Source: Actinomadura syzygii
GTDB lineage: Bacteria > Actinomycetota > Actinomycetes > Streptosporangiales > Streptosporangiaceae
Reading direction: 5' to 3'
DNA: 64,000 nt
Assembly (NCBI RefSeq): GCF_008085905.1
Contig: NZ_VSFF01000016.1
Coordinates: forward strand, 1 to 64,000
In this document: one piece after another, positions 17,275 to 26,692 of the stretch
How the letters are laid out: the number at the start of each line of letters is the position of its first letter
Numbering within the stretch: the first letter of the stretch is position 1
Position numbers and translations under genes: made by a program
The notes under the pieces: generated by a model
Database searches by the model: none
Told to the model about the DNA's origin: nothing
What the model saw: only the letters and a program-made list of their open reading frames with translations

Positions 17275-17832
17275 CTACTTACCGGCTTTGACGGCCTTCG
17301 ACGCCTTACCGACCTTCGCAGGCTTGGCAGACGCCTTCGCCTTCCCGGGTCGCTTCGTCGCCTTCACGGCCCCCTTCTCCCCCTTGGGCTTCTCCAAGCC
17401 CTTCTTGGCCTTCTTCCCACCCTTGATGCCCTTGACGGTCTTGACGGCCTTGGAATCCTTGACGGCCTTACCGTCCTTGGACTTCTTCGACGCGGACTCT
17501 TCGGCGACAAGCGCGACCACCGGATCCGGAGCGGGCTGTTCCTCGGGCACGGACACGCTTTGCCCGACCCGATTCCGGAACGTCTGCCCGACCCGGAACC
17601 GCGGCACCTCGGCGGCGGGCACCTCGATCGGAACGCCAGTGTGTGGGTTGCGGGCCTTCCGGGCCGGACGCGACGCGCGGTCGAACGTCCCGAACCCGGT
17701 GATGATGACGCGTTCCCCGGCGGACACCCGCTCCATCACGGTCTCGACCACGGCGTCCACGTGCCGGCGCGCGGCGGCTTCCTCGCTTCCCGCGCGCTCC
17801 GCCACGGCCCTGACCAGTTCGCTGCGGTTCAT
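17275..17832 (-). CDS. HU-family DNA-binding protein with long lysine-rich tail
   Basis: A 185-aa protein. Residues 1-90 form the HU/IHF core, with GFGTFDRASRPARKARNPHTG as the DNA-contacting arm region. The tail from about 112 to 185 is built of Lys/Ala/Pro repeats resembling histone H1, as in HupB-type proteins of actinobacteria. It should compact the nucleoid. The ATG at 17832 lacks a strong ribosome binding site. Confidence 0.92.
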   Translation of the reverse strand: MNRSELVRAVAERAGSEEAAARRHVDAVVETVMERVSAGERVIITGFGTFDRASRPARKARNPHTGVPIEVPAAEVPRFRVGQTFRNRVGQSVSVPEEQPAPDPVVALVAEESASKKSKDGKAVKDSKAVKTVKGIKGGKKAKKGLEKPKGEKGAVKATKRPGKAKASAKPAKVGKASKAVKAGK

Positions 17833-17913
17833 GCGCCATGCCCTTCATGTGCCGATATGTTCAGGTCAGCGTAAACCGGCGCGCTGACCTGGGCCCGGAT
17901 ATCCGCCGCAGAG

Positions 17914-18717
17914 TCAGCGTGTCTTGAGTCCGACGCCCCCGAGCATCCCGATCTCGGCGGCCGCGGGCTCGCGCCCGCACCGCCACCGCGTCACCGGCAC
18001 GACCCCGGGATCGACCAATTCGAGCCCGTCGAAGAACCCCCGGATCTCCTCCTCCGAACGCAGCAGGTACGGGACGGCCCCGGTATTTCGATAACGCTCA
18101 TTGGCCTTCCTGTGCGCGGCGCCGACACTGACACTGTCCGCGACCACAAGGTGACTACCAGGCACAAGGCCGTCCAACAACTGCTTCACGATCGACCGCG
18201 CGTCCTCGTATTCCTGGACGTGCCCGAGAACGCCGGTCAGCGTCAGCCCGACCGGCCGAGAGAAATCCAGCACCGTGGCCGCGGCACGGAGGATCTCACC
18301 GGGTCGATGCATGTCGGCATCTACAAAGTCGGTCGCCCCCTCCGGTGAACTGGCGAGCAGTGCCCGCGCATGCGCCAGCACCAGAGGATCGTTGTCGACA
18401 TAAACGACCCGGCATTCGGGTGCCACGCTCTGCGCGATCTCATGGGTGTTCTGAAGGGTCGGCAGCCCCGTCCCGACGTCCAGAAACTGCCGAATCCCCG
18501 CCGCACCAGCCAGATACCGCACAGACCTGACGAGAAAGCGACGTCCGGCGCGAGCCACGTCCACGATCGCCGGATACACCTGCCTGTACTGCTCCCCCGC
18601 CTCACAGTCGACCGGATAGCCGTCCTTCCCGCCAAGCCAGTAGTTCCAGACACGCGCCGAATTCGGAACGCTCGTGTCGAACCCCTTCGATGCCCGCTCG
18701 TCAGTACCGCCGGTCAT
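17914..18717 (-). CDS. SAM-dependent methyltransferase, PF04672 (DUF574) family, second copy
   Basis: A 267-aa protein with SARVWNYWLGGKDGY, LDVGTGLPT and VVYVDNDPLVLAHARALL, closely paralleling the copy at 6613-7464. I chose ATG 18717, which has GGAG nine bases upstream; ATG 18729 is an alternative. The substrate is unknown. The upstream region lacks clear operators and leads into a gltB fragment. Confidence 0.86.
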   Translation of the reverse strand: MTGGTDERASKGFDTSVPNSARVWNYWLGGKDGYPVDCEAGEQYRQVYPAIVDVARAGRRFLVRSVRYLAGAAGIRQFLDVGTGLPTLQNTHEIAQSVAPECRVVYVDNDPLVLAHARALLASSPEGATDFVDADMHRPGEILRAAATVLDFSRPVGLTLTGVLGHVQEYEDARSIVKQLLDGLVPGSHLVVADSVSVGAAHRKANERYRNTGAVPYLLRSEEEIRGFFDGLELVDPGVVPVTRWRCGREPAAAEIGMLGGVGLKTR

Positions 18718-18867
18718 GAGCCGCTCCATCCATCCACCGCGGCCACCGCCCACCGCGAACCCGGTACTACGCCCCGTATACCCCACAAGCCCCCACCAAG
18801 CCACCCAAACCGGCGATCACCCCCACGCCACCTCCCCACCTCAAACCCACCCCACCCCGACCCCGGC

Positions 18868-19060
18868 GCCTACACCGCGGGCATCGCGTTCCTGCCGTCC
18901 AACGGCGACGAGCGCGCCGCCGTGACCGCGCACGTCGAGGCGCTCTGCGCGGACGAGGGCCTCACCGTCCTCGACTGGCGCGAGCTGCCGCACGACCCGG
19001 GCTTCACCGGCCCCGCCGCGCGCCGCGTCATGCCGCACTTCGCACAGCTGTTCGTCGCCC
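18868..19060 (+). pseudogene. Fragment of glutamate synthase large subunit (gltB)
   Basis: The reading frame here encodes YTAGIAFLPSNGDERAA and continues to RRVMPHFAQLFV, which matches the region near the N-terminus of GltB (the glutaminase domain with AVGIAFLP and MPHFAQLFV). Only about 63 codons are recognisable. Upstream sequence is a low-complexity Pro/His/Thr stretch and downstream sequence is unrelated, so it is a short relic. No complete gltB is present in the window. Confidence 0.6.
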
Positions 19061-19298
19061 CGGCTCCCGGGACGGCCGAGCGGGAAGCGCCTGTGCGGGC
19101 AAGGGCAGGGCCGACAAGGCGGGCCATGTTGGTGGTGCGCTCTGCCGGGAGCGTTACGTCCGCCGCGCGGATCGGCGCGTTGCAGCAGGGTATGGTGCTC
19201 GCCAGCATGGTGACCTGGACCGTTGTCGCCTACGACGCGAGGGCAGAATCACTTACCCAATCAACACTCCCTCAGATCGCAAGTACTCAGGAGTTGAG

Positions 19299-19655
19299 AT
19301 GAACGACCTGGACACGATGGCTCGGATAAGAGAAGCCTGCCTAGAGTTGCCAGAGGTGGTCGAGAAATCATTCGGCGGACACACCGCACCTTCGTTCCGT
19401 GTCCGGGACAAGCTGTTCGTGATGACCAGCGAGGACGGTCTCTACATGACGTTCAAGGCTGGCGCTGGCGTACAGGAGGCCCTCATAGCAGAAAGCCCGG
19501 AGCGCTTCTTCTTCCCAAAGTACGTCGGTAGCAAGGGATGGGTAGGCGCGCGCCTCGACGTGGAGCAAGACTGGGATGAATTGGCAGAACTCATCGAGGA
19601 GAGCTACCGACTCATTGCACCAAAGCGCTTGGTAAACCTCCTAGATCGCGGGTAA
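19299..19655 (+). CDS. MmcQ/YjbR family protein
   Basis: A 118-aa protein, the usual length for this family. It starts at ATG 19299 after CAGGAGTTGAG. Features are an N-terminal helix, SFGGHTAPSFRVRDKLFV, and a C-terminal segment DWDELAELIEESYRLIAPKRL. The family has a CyaY-like fold and is often called DNA-binding, but its function is not known. GC content is lower than in the surrounding DNA, consistent with acquisition. Confidence 0.82.
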   Translation: MNDLDTMARIREACLELPEVVEKSFGGHTAPSFRVRDKLFVMTSEDGLYMTFKAGAGVQEALIAESPERFFFPKYVGSKGWVGARLDVEQDWDELAELIEESYRLIAPKRLVNLLDRG

Positions 19656-19858
19656 ATGAACACCGCACAGGCCAATACTCAACTCCCTTCATCTTTCGCT
19701 TGCTCGCCAAACACAGCTCAGCCACGCGGACCACGCACCGTCAGAGCAGCACCGATGATCCGCGTCCAATAGCAGCACCTTCGGCACCCAAGAGCCAGTA
19801 GATAGACAGGCTGGCACGGCGATTCTCTTTGAATCGCTGATTGACTTCTCCTCTTGCG

Positions 19859-20767
19859 CTACCTCCAATGTCGGCGATCCAGTGCAGCTAACCGGGCGGA
19901 TATTCGATTCATCGTGGGATCGTTTGGCGTCCAGCCCCGCTGCAGCAGTGCGGTCAGAAGAGCCTCTAGGTAGGGCGCAGGCTTGTGGCGGAAGTCCTTG
20001 GTGATGGGAAGGATTTCCCATCCCTTCTCCTTGGTCAGCCAGGCGCGGCGTCGCGCGTCATGCGCTCGGGCCGCGGCACCCGTGTGATGGCGTTCGCCGT
20101 CGTATTCGAGACCGACACGGAACTCCGGATACCCGAGGTCTACGTATGCGCACCGACCGGCTGAACTCCTGACCGGCACCTGGGTGCGCGGACGCGGGAA
20201 ACCCGCGCTAACGACTGCGACGCGGATCCAACTCTCGCCAGGGGACGCCGCCCCACGATCACCGAGACGGACGACCTGCCGCAACCTCTTGTTGCCGCGA
20301 TATCCCGGTAGCGCTCGGGCCATTGCTATGAGTTCATCGGCCTCCACATCACGCCTAAGGAACTGGTCGAGTGCTGCCACCGCTTCGTAGCGGGGAAGCC
20401 AACGAGCACAGTCCAAAGCCGTCCGGGATAGGGACGTGAGGCGCACACCGGACTCCTCCTCGATATGGTCCACGGGAAGCTGCACGTTATCGGCGGTAAT
20501 CGGTGACGGCGGGTCTCCGGAGGTGCTGGGCGTTATGAGTTCGACGTCCCAATCAGCCTCTTTCGCTCCCGGCGGTAAAACGTCGAGACCCCAGATCCAG
20601 GCGGCAGTGCGTCGGGCTACCACGACCTGATCAGGCAACAGGCTGCTGAGTGCTGCGGCTCGCGCGGCCAGCGATGCTCCCTTGATCGGGACGAAGTAGA
20701 CACCGTCCCCGACAGGAATGATCGAATCAACGCCCGCTCGTCTCCAGGTGAGGTTGATTCCGTTCAC
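19859..20767 (-). CDS. DUF559-type (Vsr-like endonuclease fold) protein
   Basis: A 302-aa protein. The N-terminal half resembles the AbiEi-like winged-helix region seen in many actinobacterial proteins (residues about 20-110, VVARRTAAWIWGLDVLPP). The C-terminal part has ESWIRVAVV, YVDLGYPEFRVGLEYDGERHH and a late Lys, as in the very-short-patch-repair endonuclease fold of DUF559. Whether it cuts DNA is unknown. It may be part of an unrecognised defence or toxin-antitoxin-like set, but no partner is adjacent. Confidence 0.7.
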   Translation of the reverse strand: MNGINLTWRRAGVDSIIPVGDGVYFVPIKGASLAARAAALSSLLPDQVVVARRTAAWIWGLDVLPPGAKEADWDVELITPSTSGDPPSPITADNVQLPVDHIEEESGVRLTSLSRTALDCARWLPRYEAVAALDQFLRRDVEADELIAMARALPGYRGNKRLRQVVRLGDRGAASPGESWIRVAVVSAGFPRPRTQVPVRSSAGRCAYVDLGYPEFRVGLEYDGERHHTGAAARAHDARRRAWLTKEKGWEILPITKDFRHKPAPYLEALLTALLQRGWTPNDPTMNRISARLAALDRRHWR

Positions 20768-21036
20768 GGAAACGATGATGCTCGCCTCGGCCCCCGCCCC
20801 GAAAGACCGCGGGAAAATGTGGATAACTCTGAATCACCGCAGGTCAGCGAACCGCGCTCCGCCAAAATGATCACGCACGTGACTCAAGATCCGCTAAGCC
20901 GTGATTTTCTCGGGTCGTGGCAGACGTCGGCGATGGCATCGGAATGTCCGCCGACGCATGGTCGGGTCGTGGTCACAGACGGAAAAGGCGATCGTGGTCG
21001 GCGGGCCTGTGTGTCCCGCCGACCGCGATCGAAGGG
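20768..21036. other. Intergenic region without a recognised gene
   Basis: These 269 bp hold the promoter of the DUF559-type gene (AT-rich around 20810-20900) and the end of the M14 peptidase transcript. The block at about 20990-21040 contains a GGCGGGCCTGTGTGTCCCGCCGA hairpin-like stretch that may terminate the peptidase transcript. Confidence 0.35.
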
Positions 21037-23676
21037 TCAGTTCCTTTCGTCCGTACCAGGTCGGGTCGGCTTCGACGGACCTTGGTAGATCGAGTTGATG
21101 ACGATCGGCCAGGTCTGCCGCGGCCAACTCCGGAAGGTGATCTCGCTGCCCGCGATCGTGGCGTGCCCCTTGCCGACCTCGAACGTCGCCACGTTGGCGA
21201 GGCCGTTCAGGGACGCCGTTCCGTGCGCGTACCCACTGGCCAGCAGGTCGCCTTCACCGGGGTACCGCGACGCCACTTGGGCGTCACCGGTGACCTTGTA
21301 GGCCGCATCCTGGTTGAACCAGACCGCACCCGACTCGGGCATGCCCCAAGCCGCCGGGACCTTCGGGTCGTACGACGCACGCAACAAGGCGCCAGGCGCG
21401 TTGAGCTTCGCCGGATCGGACGGTGTCGCGTTCTCGACCGGCAGTTTGAGGAGCTGCCGCGCCGTCTCCGACGATCCGCCGATCGCGACGAGGTTGCCGC
21501 CACCGGAGACGTAGTCCGCCAGTTTCGCCCAGCCCTGCTCACCGACGCCACGCGCCCACGCGAACTCCGGTGGGTTCTTCGCGGGGTCGAGACCCCTGAT
21601 GATGGTGTTCTTGGAGACCCCGTCCGCGAGCACGATCGTGTCGTACTTCCCGGCGAGGTCGCCGTAGTCGTCGGCGGAGACGACCTTGTAGTCGATGCCG
21701 TACTGGTCGAACATCCACATCATCCACCCGCCGGGCATGTTGTTCGCGCCGCGGATCAGTCCGACCTTGGTGCCGGGCTTGAGTGTGAAGCCGTCCACCT
21801 TGGGCAGCTCGTCCGTCCCGTACACCGGAAGGCCGGTGTCGGCCGACACGCCCTGCAGCACCTGCCGGGCCGCCGCCGTCGGCGGGACCACGACCGTGCC
21901 CGGCGCGAACGACCGTCCGCCCGCTTTGAACTCCTCGGCGGACCGGAACGTCGGCACCTTGGCCTTTTGCAGGCGGGAAAGGACGTGTGCGACGCCGTAC
22001 GACTCCGGTGCGACCAGATACGCGCCGCGTGGCGTCGCCGGCATGCGCACCTGTTGCGGCAGAACCCGTCGGACTCGCTGCAAAGGCGCGTTGAAAGCAT
22101 CCTTGACCGGGTCGACGTCGACACCGAGCAGCAGACCGAGATTGTCGGTGGTCTCGCTGTACGGCATGATCAGCGGGCATTGGCCGCACTTGCGCGCAGC
22201 CTGCTCCGGATACTTGTCGATCTTCAAAAGCTGGTCGATCCAGCGGCCGAGCGGCTGCCGGGTGCGGAGCACGTACGACCCGGCGGGGTAGGTCTTGCCG
22301 GCCGCGCTGAACGGGGCCGTGGCCTGGTCGATCTCGACCCGTCCGAACTCGAAGATCCGCAGCATCTCCAGGACCGCGAACGGGTCGCGCTGGCCCGCCG
22401 GGATGACGTAGGCGTTCGGCGTCCCCGGCTCGACGTCCGGCAGCGCGACCGCATTGCGCCCCGTCTGGTACAGGTTGTTGAACAGCCAGGACTCGGGGTT
22501 CTTCGCGACGTTCTCGATCCCCGCGTAGGCGGCGGTCTCGGCGTACGCGACGATCTGCTCCAGCGTCCAGGTGTTCTTGTCGTACGGCTGGAGCATCCTC
22601 ATGGTCCGGTTCTGCGGACCGAGCGGTTTGCCGTCGGACGAGGTGAACGGGTAGGCGAGGTCCTTGGCTCCGGCGATCTCGGTGAGGAACAGCGACGTGC
22701 CGAGGAATGTCGAGAAGCCCATGACGTCGGCGTTCCAGAAGATGCCGTAGGCGTCGTCGGTGCCGACGCCCTTCTTGCCCTCGGCGGTCAGCGCACGCGC
22801 GGCCTGCTGGCCCTGCGAGGTTGCGGACTGGATGGTGATCGGGTCCACCCCGCTGCCGAGCGGCTCGTCATACGGGGCCGTCCACAGTCGCGGTCCGCCT
22901 GTTCCGGCCTGGTGCATGTAGTGCCCGACGACCGGACGGTATGTCTGCTCCAGCCGGACCCGCGTACGGGTCTCCCGCTGGGTGAACATGAACCAGTCAC
23001 GGTTGTCGTCGTGTCCGATGTACCGGTGGTAGAGGTCCGGGTACACCCGGTCGTAGGCGGTTCCTGCGGTCTTATTGAAATGGTCGACTACGAGGTGCTG
23101 GCCATCAGGGTTGCCGGACGGGATGACCATCAGGACCGCGTTGTCCAGCACGGTCTTGGTGTAGTCGGAGTCCTCGGTGGCGAAACGGTGCACGATGTCC
23201 ACCAGCGCCTGCGTGTTACCGACTTCGGTGGAGTGCAGGGTGCCTTCCATGAGGTAGACCGGCTTACTCCGCTGCGACAGCCTGCGGGCCTCCTGCTCGG
23301 AGATTCCGCGAGGGTCGGCGAGTCGCTGGTTGTCCCGGACGATCTGCCCGAGGTTCCGCAGGTTTCGCGGCGAGCTCACGAACAGGACCGGGTAGTCGTT
23401 GCCCATCGTGGTCTTGTCGGCGACCTGGTAGGTCACCCGGTCCGAACGGTCGGCGATGAGGCGGAAGTACTGCTTGATCTTGTCGAATCCGGCGAGCCTG
23501 CCGGTCGTGCCCATGGCGAAGCCGAAGTAGCTCTGTGGCGCTGGAATGTTCTTGGCCTGCGCGTTGTGTCTCGCCGAGGAGCCCGCGCCGAACGCGTCGG
23601 TGTGCAGGGGCACACCGACGAGCACGACGAGGACGACCAGGGCGGCCACCGCGCGGGACATCACCCGCGACAGCAT
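21037..23676 (-). CDS. Large secreted M14 zinc carboxypeptidase-family protein
   Basis: An 879-aa precursor starting at ATG 23676 behind CAGGAGACCGG. The signal peptide spans about 1-30 (MLSRVMSRAVAALVVLVVLVG). The M14 domain fills roughly 50-400, with HSTE in LMEGTLHSTEVGNTQ as the zinc pair and H in VVGHYMHQAG as a probable third ligand. The C-terminal half (about 420-879) includes beta-rich regions and a class I glutamine amidotransferase-like or ThuA-like segment (VSGGGNLVAIGG). Extracellular peptide breakdown is likely. Confidence 0.83.
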   Translation of the reverse strand: MLSRVMSRAVAALVVLVVLVGVPLHTDAFGAGSSARHNAQAKNIPAPQSYFGFAMGTTGRLAGFDKIKQYFRLIADRSDRVTYQVADKTTMGNDYPVLFVSSPRNLRNLGQIVRDNQRLADPRGISEQEARRLSQRSKPVYLMEGTLHSTEVGNTQALVDIVHRFATEDSDYTKTVLDNAVLMVIPSGNPDGQHLVVDHFNKTAGTAYDRVYPDLYHRYIGHDDNRDWFMFTQRETRTRVRLEQTYRPVVGHYMHQAGTGGPRLWTAPYDEPLGSGVDPITIQSATSQGQQAARALTAEGKKGVGTDDAYGIFWNADVMGFSTFLGTSLFLTEIAGAKDLAYPFTSSDGKPLGPQNRTMRMLQPYDKNTWTLEQIVAYAETAAYAGIENVAKNPESWLFNNLYQTGRNAVALPDVEPGTPNAYVIPAGQRDPFAVLEMLRIFEFGRVEIDQATAPFSAAGKTYPAGSYVLRTRQPLGRWIDQLLKIDKYPEQAARKCGQCPLIMPYSETTDNLGLLLGVDVDPVKDAFNAPLQRVRRVLPQQVRMPATPRGAYLVAPESYGVAHVLSRLQKAKVPTFRSAEEFKAGGRSFAPGTVVVPPTAAARQVLQGVSADTGLPVYGTDELPKVDGFTLKPGTKVGLIRGANNMPGGWMMWMFDQYGIDYKVVSADDYGDLAGKYDTIVLADGVSKNTIIRGLDPAKNPPEFAWARGVGEQGWAKLADYVSGGGNLVAIGGSSETARQLLKLPVENATPSDPAKLNAPGALLRASYDPKVPAAWGMPESGAVWFNQDAAYKVTGDAQVASRYPGEGDLLASGYAHGTASLNGLANVATFEVGKGHATIAGSEITFRSWPRQTWPIVINSIYQGPSKPTRPGTDERN

Positions 23677-24211
23677 CCGGTCTCCTGATGAGAGTGAGGG
23701 AAGGGGGCACTGACCGGTCAGTTGTGCCAAGGGTTAATCGGCTTTGTCGATCAGTCAATGTCTTGATCGTCTCGTGCCGCACCCGTTACGGCCCGCACCA
23801 CCGCCCTCCAAGCCAGCCGACCTCATCAACGCGCCGCCCTCCAAGGGGCGACCAGGCCGTCAGGTCACGCCCTCAGGGACGGCTGGACCCGTTGGCTCTC
23901 GCCGTCATCGGGCGGGCGGGCTTGGGAGCGCAGCGGTGACGGCGAGCGTGGCTCGGTACCGATGCGTCCGCGGACTCTGGCCCCCGGTGGCCGAGTCGCT
24001 GGGCTGGAGCACGGAGGAGCTGGCCGCGCTTGCGGGCGAGCCACTTCGGCCACTCGACTACGGTCCCATGTTCTGTCATCACGTGGGGGGACACTCCTGG
24101 CAGTGACCCCTCGGACAACCGAATAGTTGGGGCGTGCCGCACGGAGGCTGAGCAGCGGAGGGTCAAGCTCGAGGGGGTGGACGCCGCCGCCGGGCTTCAC
24201 CGCCCGGTGGG
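23677..24211. other. Intergenic region of 535 bp, no supported gene
   Basis: A plus-strand frame ending at 24106 (SVARYRCVRGLWPPVAESLGW...) has a plausible amino-acid mix but no ribosome binding site and no family I recognise. It could be a decayed gene. The minus-strand promoter of the M14 peptidase lies at the left end. I see no strong hairpins or repeats. Confidence 0.35.
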
Positions 24212-25033
24212 TCAGTGGTGGCGTGACAGGGTTAGGCGTCGTCGGGGCAGGTCTATGTCGGTGACGGTTACGGTGATCTCTTCGCCCATTTGGACGGCCT
24301 GGTCTGGTGTTTCGATTGGCGAGGGTGATAGCTGGTTGAGGTGGATCAGACCTTCTATGCCGTCCTCGACCTGGACGAATGCTCCGAAGGGCACCAGTTT
24401 GGTGATTGAGCCGTGCAGGATCTGCCCTACCTGAACGTCGAGGGCGAACTGCTGGAACGGGTCAGGTTGGGTGGCACGCAGCGACAGTCGGGCCTCGCCG
24501 TTGGAGGTGTCGAAGGCCAGGAATTGGCAGGTGACTCGCTGTCCTTTCGAGATGATTTCAGACGGGTCCTCGAATCTGCGCCAGGACAACTCGGGCATGG
24601 TTATGAAGCCGACGCCGGGGAAGGTTGGATGTTTCGGCCCGTCATCCAAGTCTATGAAAACGCCGAAGCGCTCGATGGCCGCTACGGTGCCGGACAAATG
24701 CTCTCCCGGACGCAGTGCTTTGAGGAAGTCCCAGAGTTGTGGATTCTCGGCGGCTGACCGGGAGAGCATTATCTTCCGTCTCGGCGCGTCTACGGCGATG
24801 ACTTCGGCGGAGACCCTGGTGCCGATCTGAAGGAGGTCGGCTGTCGATCGTCGGAAGGATCGCCAGGAAAGGTCAAGCGGGCCGATGATGCCGACCGCGT
24901 CGGCAGCGAAGTCATCGAGGAGTACGGATGCTTCCGATCGCGTGACCTCGGCGATGGTTCCGGAGAGGGTGTCACCGACGTTCACTGTCGCCAGGAACGC
25001 GGCTATGGACTGATCGTCTTCCACTCTCCTCAT
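24212..25033 (-). CDS. Protein with three S1 RNA-binding domains
   Basis: A 273-aa protein with S1/OB domains at about 18-95, 105-190 and 198-270; the last (GQILHGSITKLVPFGAFVQVEDGIEGLIHLNQL) is canonical. It is far shorter than ribosomal protein S1, so it is a specialised RNA-binding protein. The ATG at 25033 overlaps the upstream stop (ATGA), indicating coupling; a GTG at 25024 is better spaced from GGGGAGG and may be the real start. The partner gene encodes a HAD protein of the type often seen near RNA-repair systems. Confidence 0.83.
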   Translation of the reverse strand: MRRVEDDQSIAAFLATVNVGDTLSGTIAEVTRSEASVLLDDFAADAVGIIGPLDLSWRSFRRSTADLLQIGTRVSAEVIAVDAPRRKIMLSRSAAENPQLWDFLKALRPGEHLSGTVAAIERFGVFIDLDDGPKHPTFPGVGFITMPELSWRRFEDPSEIISKGQRVTCQFLAFDTSNGEARLSLRATQPDPFQQFALDVQVGQILHGSITKLVPFGAFVQVEDGIEGLIHLNQLSPSPIETPDQAVQMGEEITVTVTDIDLPRRRLTLSRHH

Positions 25034-25608
25034 CCTCCCCGGTTTTGATCACGCCTGGGTTGTTGTGGGGGGCTCGGCGGAGGGAGGACTAGTCCTTGTA
25101 GCCATTCCTCGACGGCGTTGTAGTCGGCCTGGATGATGCCGTGCTTCGGGTCGACTCGACGTAGGAGAGCCAGGCCGGGGTGGTGCGCGGATACCCAGGC
25201 GCGGTCGTTGTCAGTGATCTCGTCATCGAGCCAGGCGAAGGGGCGTCCTGCCGCCCAGGTGACGAGGGTGCGGGTTTTCCAGTGCAGGCCGTGGCGTGCG
25301 TCCTGCTCTTCGATCGCGGGCGCGTCCGGCCAGGTCACCATCGACAGCCGAGGCAGCCCGAGGCGCGGTGCGATGCACTCGTTCGCGTCATCCATCCAAC
25401 TGGTGGCCCAGACCAGGTCGCAGTCGAACTCCATCAGCCGTTTTCCGTGCTCGGGATTGATCCGGGACACCAGCGGATTCTCATCGGGGCAAGGCGATGA
25501 GAGCGTCTGGTAGGTCGGATGCTCTTCGGGCGTTGATCCGAAGGGGATGAGGGGGCCGTCGACGTCGAGGAAGAGCAGCGGACGCCGTCGCTGCTTCGGT
25601 CCGGTCAC
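25030..25608 (-). CDS. HAD-like hydrolase domain protein
   Basis: A 192-aa protein with LLFLDVDGPL (nucleophile D15, acid D17) at the N-terminus, a WATSW motif II and WLDDEITDND as the metal-binding motif. The arrangement matches the small HAD proteins (HAD in 'Swiss Army Knife' RNA repair, PF18143-like). It overlaps the S1-domain gene by 4 bp. The substrate is unknown; a nucleotide or RNA-end phosphatase role is only inference from the partner. Confidence 0.78.
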   Translation of the reverse strand: MTGPKQRRRPLLFLDVDGPLIPFGSTPEEHPTYQTLSSPCPDENPLVSRINPEHGKRLMEFDCDLVWATSWMDDANECIAPRLGLPRLSMVTWPDAPAIEEQDARHGLHWKTRTLVTWAAGRPFAWLDDEITDNDRAWVSAHHPGLALLRRVDPKHGIIQADYNAVEEWLQGLVLPPPSPPQQPRRDQNRGG

Positions 25609-25929
25609 GGCGGCACAATATCCGGCTTGGGATGGGTCGTCTGACTACTGGCGTCGGCATGACGGCCGTCTGGCGATGACGAGGCGATCAGGGACACCGC
25701 CTGGCGGGCGCGTCGGCATCGTCAGGGCGCGCGCCAGACTCCGGATGACATCCGCAGCGATGTCCGCGTCGAATGGATGACGAAAGGGGTCAACGTCATC
25801 CCAGGTCAGGAGCCATGGCTTGATTTCATAGTCCACGAAGGGAGGGTGTCACGATCAGTTGGGAACCTCCATTGAATTTGCGGTTTCGCCTACTGCGGCG
25901 CATCGGGTTGGGAGGTCGTTAGCCGAGGT
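25609..25929. other. Intergenic region with a doubtful 63-codon frame
   Basis: A minus-strand frame from GTG 25836 to 25645 (MDYEIKPWLLTWDDVDPFRHPF...) has an acidic, plausible N-terminus but no ribosome binding site. It could be a truncated gene. Nothing else is recognisable in this stretch. Confidence 0.3.
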
Positions 25930-26466
25930 TTATCCGGCTGTGGTGTTCAGGAGATCGGTTAGGAGTTGTTCGCCTTGGAGCCATGCGCCGTAACCTTCGG
26001 TGACGGTTAGGTGGCCTACTTCGCCTGCGTCGACTAGGCGCGCGTTCCAGGACTTGGCGAAGGCGGCCGCGCGCTCCGGCGTCATCCAGTGGTCGTTTCG
26101 GCTTGCCGCGACGACCGTGGGGAAAGAAAAGGGGATTTGAGGGATGGGGGCGAAACCTGTGATCTCGGGAGTGATGTTACGTTCCACATCGGCCGGGGTG
26201 ACCATTAGGGCGGCACGGACTCTCCGGTGAGGGTTGTCTGCTACCCAGTGAGCCACGGTCGGGCAACCGAGGCTGTGCGCGACGAGCACGGGAGGTTCCG
26301 TGCAGGCGGTGATGGCCTCATCGAGCCGTGCGACCCACTTATTGCGTTCGGCGAGGTGCCAGTCGTCTTGTTCCACCCTGCGCGAGCCTGGGAGTTTCCG
26401 CGTCCACAGCTCCTGCCAGTCGCCGGGGTCCGGGCCCAGCCAGCCGTCCACGAACAAGATCGTCAT
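25930..26466 (-). CDS. RBBP9/YdeN-family serine hydrolase
   Basis: A 178-aa alpha/beta hydrolase, the normal length for this family. It shows VDGWLGP at the N-terminus, the nucleophile motif AHSLG (S65), D in ASRNDHWMTPE and H in GEVGHLT. The physiological substrate is unknown. Its promoter is in the 226-bp gap before the divergent small ORF at 26693. Confidence 0.87.
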   Translation of the reverse strand: MTILFVDGWLGPDPGDWQELWTRKLPGSRRVEQDDWHLAERNKWVARLDEAITACTEPPVLVAHSLGCPTVAHWVADNPHRRVRAALMVTPADVERNITPEITGFAPIPQIPFSFPTVVAASRNDHWMTPERAAAFAKSWNARLVDAGEVGHLTVTEGYGAWLQGEQLLTDLLNTTAG

Positions 26467-26692
26467 GGTGCCAGTGTGCTGGACGCCGCGGGCCCGGCGC
26501 GAACGGTTGCGCGTGTTTCTCCAGCGGTTCGCGGGCTGTGGTCCCGAGTCCCCAAGCGGTTGCCGGCACTGCTGGATCGGGCGCAGGCAAGCATGGATGG
26601 TCCGGTGTGCTGAACGAAGTGGGGCTGGGTAGGTAGGTACATGTGGCTGGAGGGTTGGTCGGCCGACGGGCTCGGACGTCGGGCCGCCTGGG

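Noticed and set aside
20917..23688. A 923-codon plus-strand frame opposite the M14 peptidase
   Set aside because: Low-complexity Arg/Val/Asp/Gly composition, no ribosome binding site, and the minus strand has a signal peptide and zinc motif in the right order.
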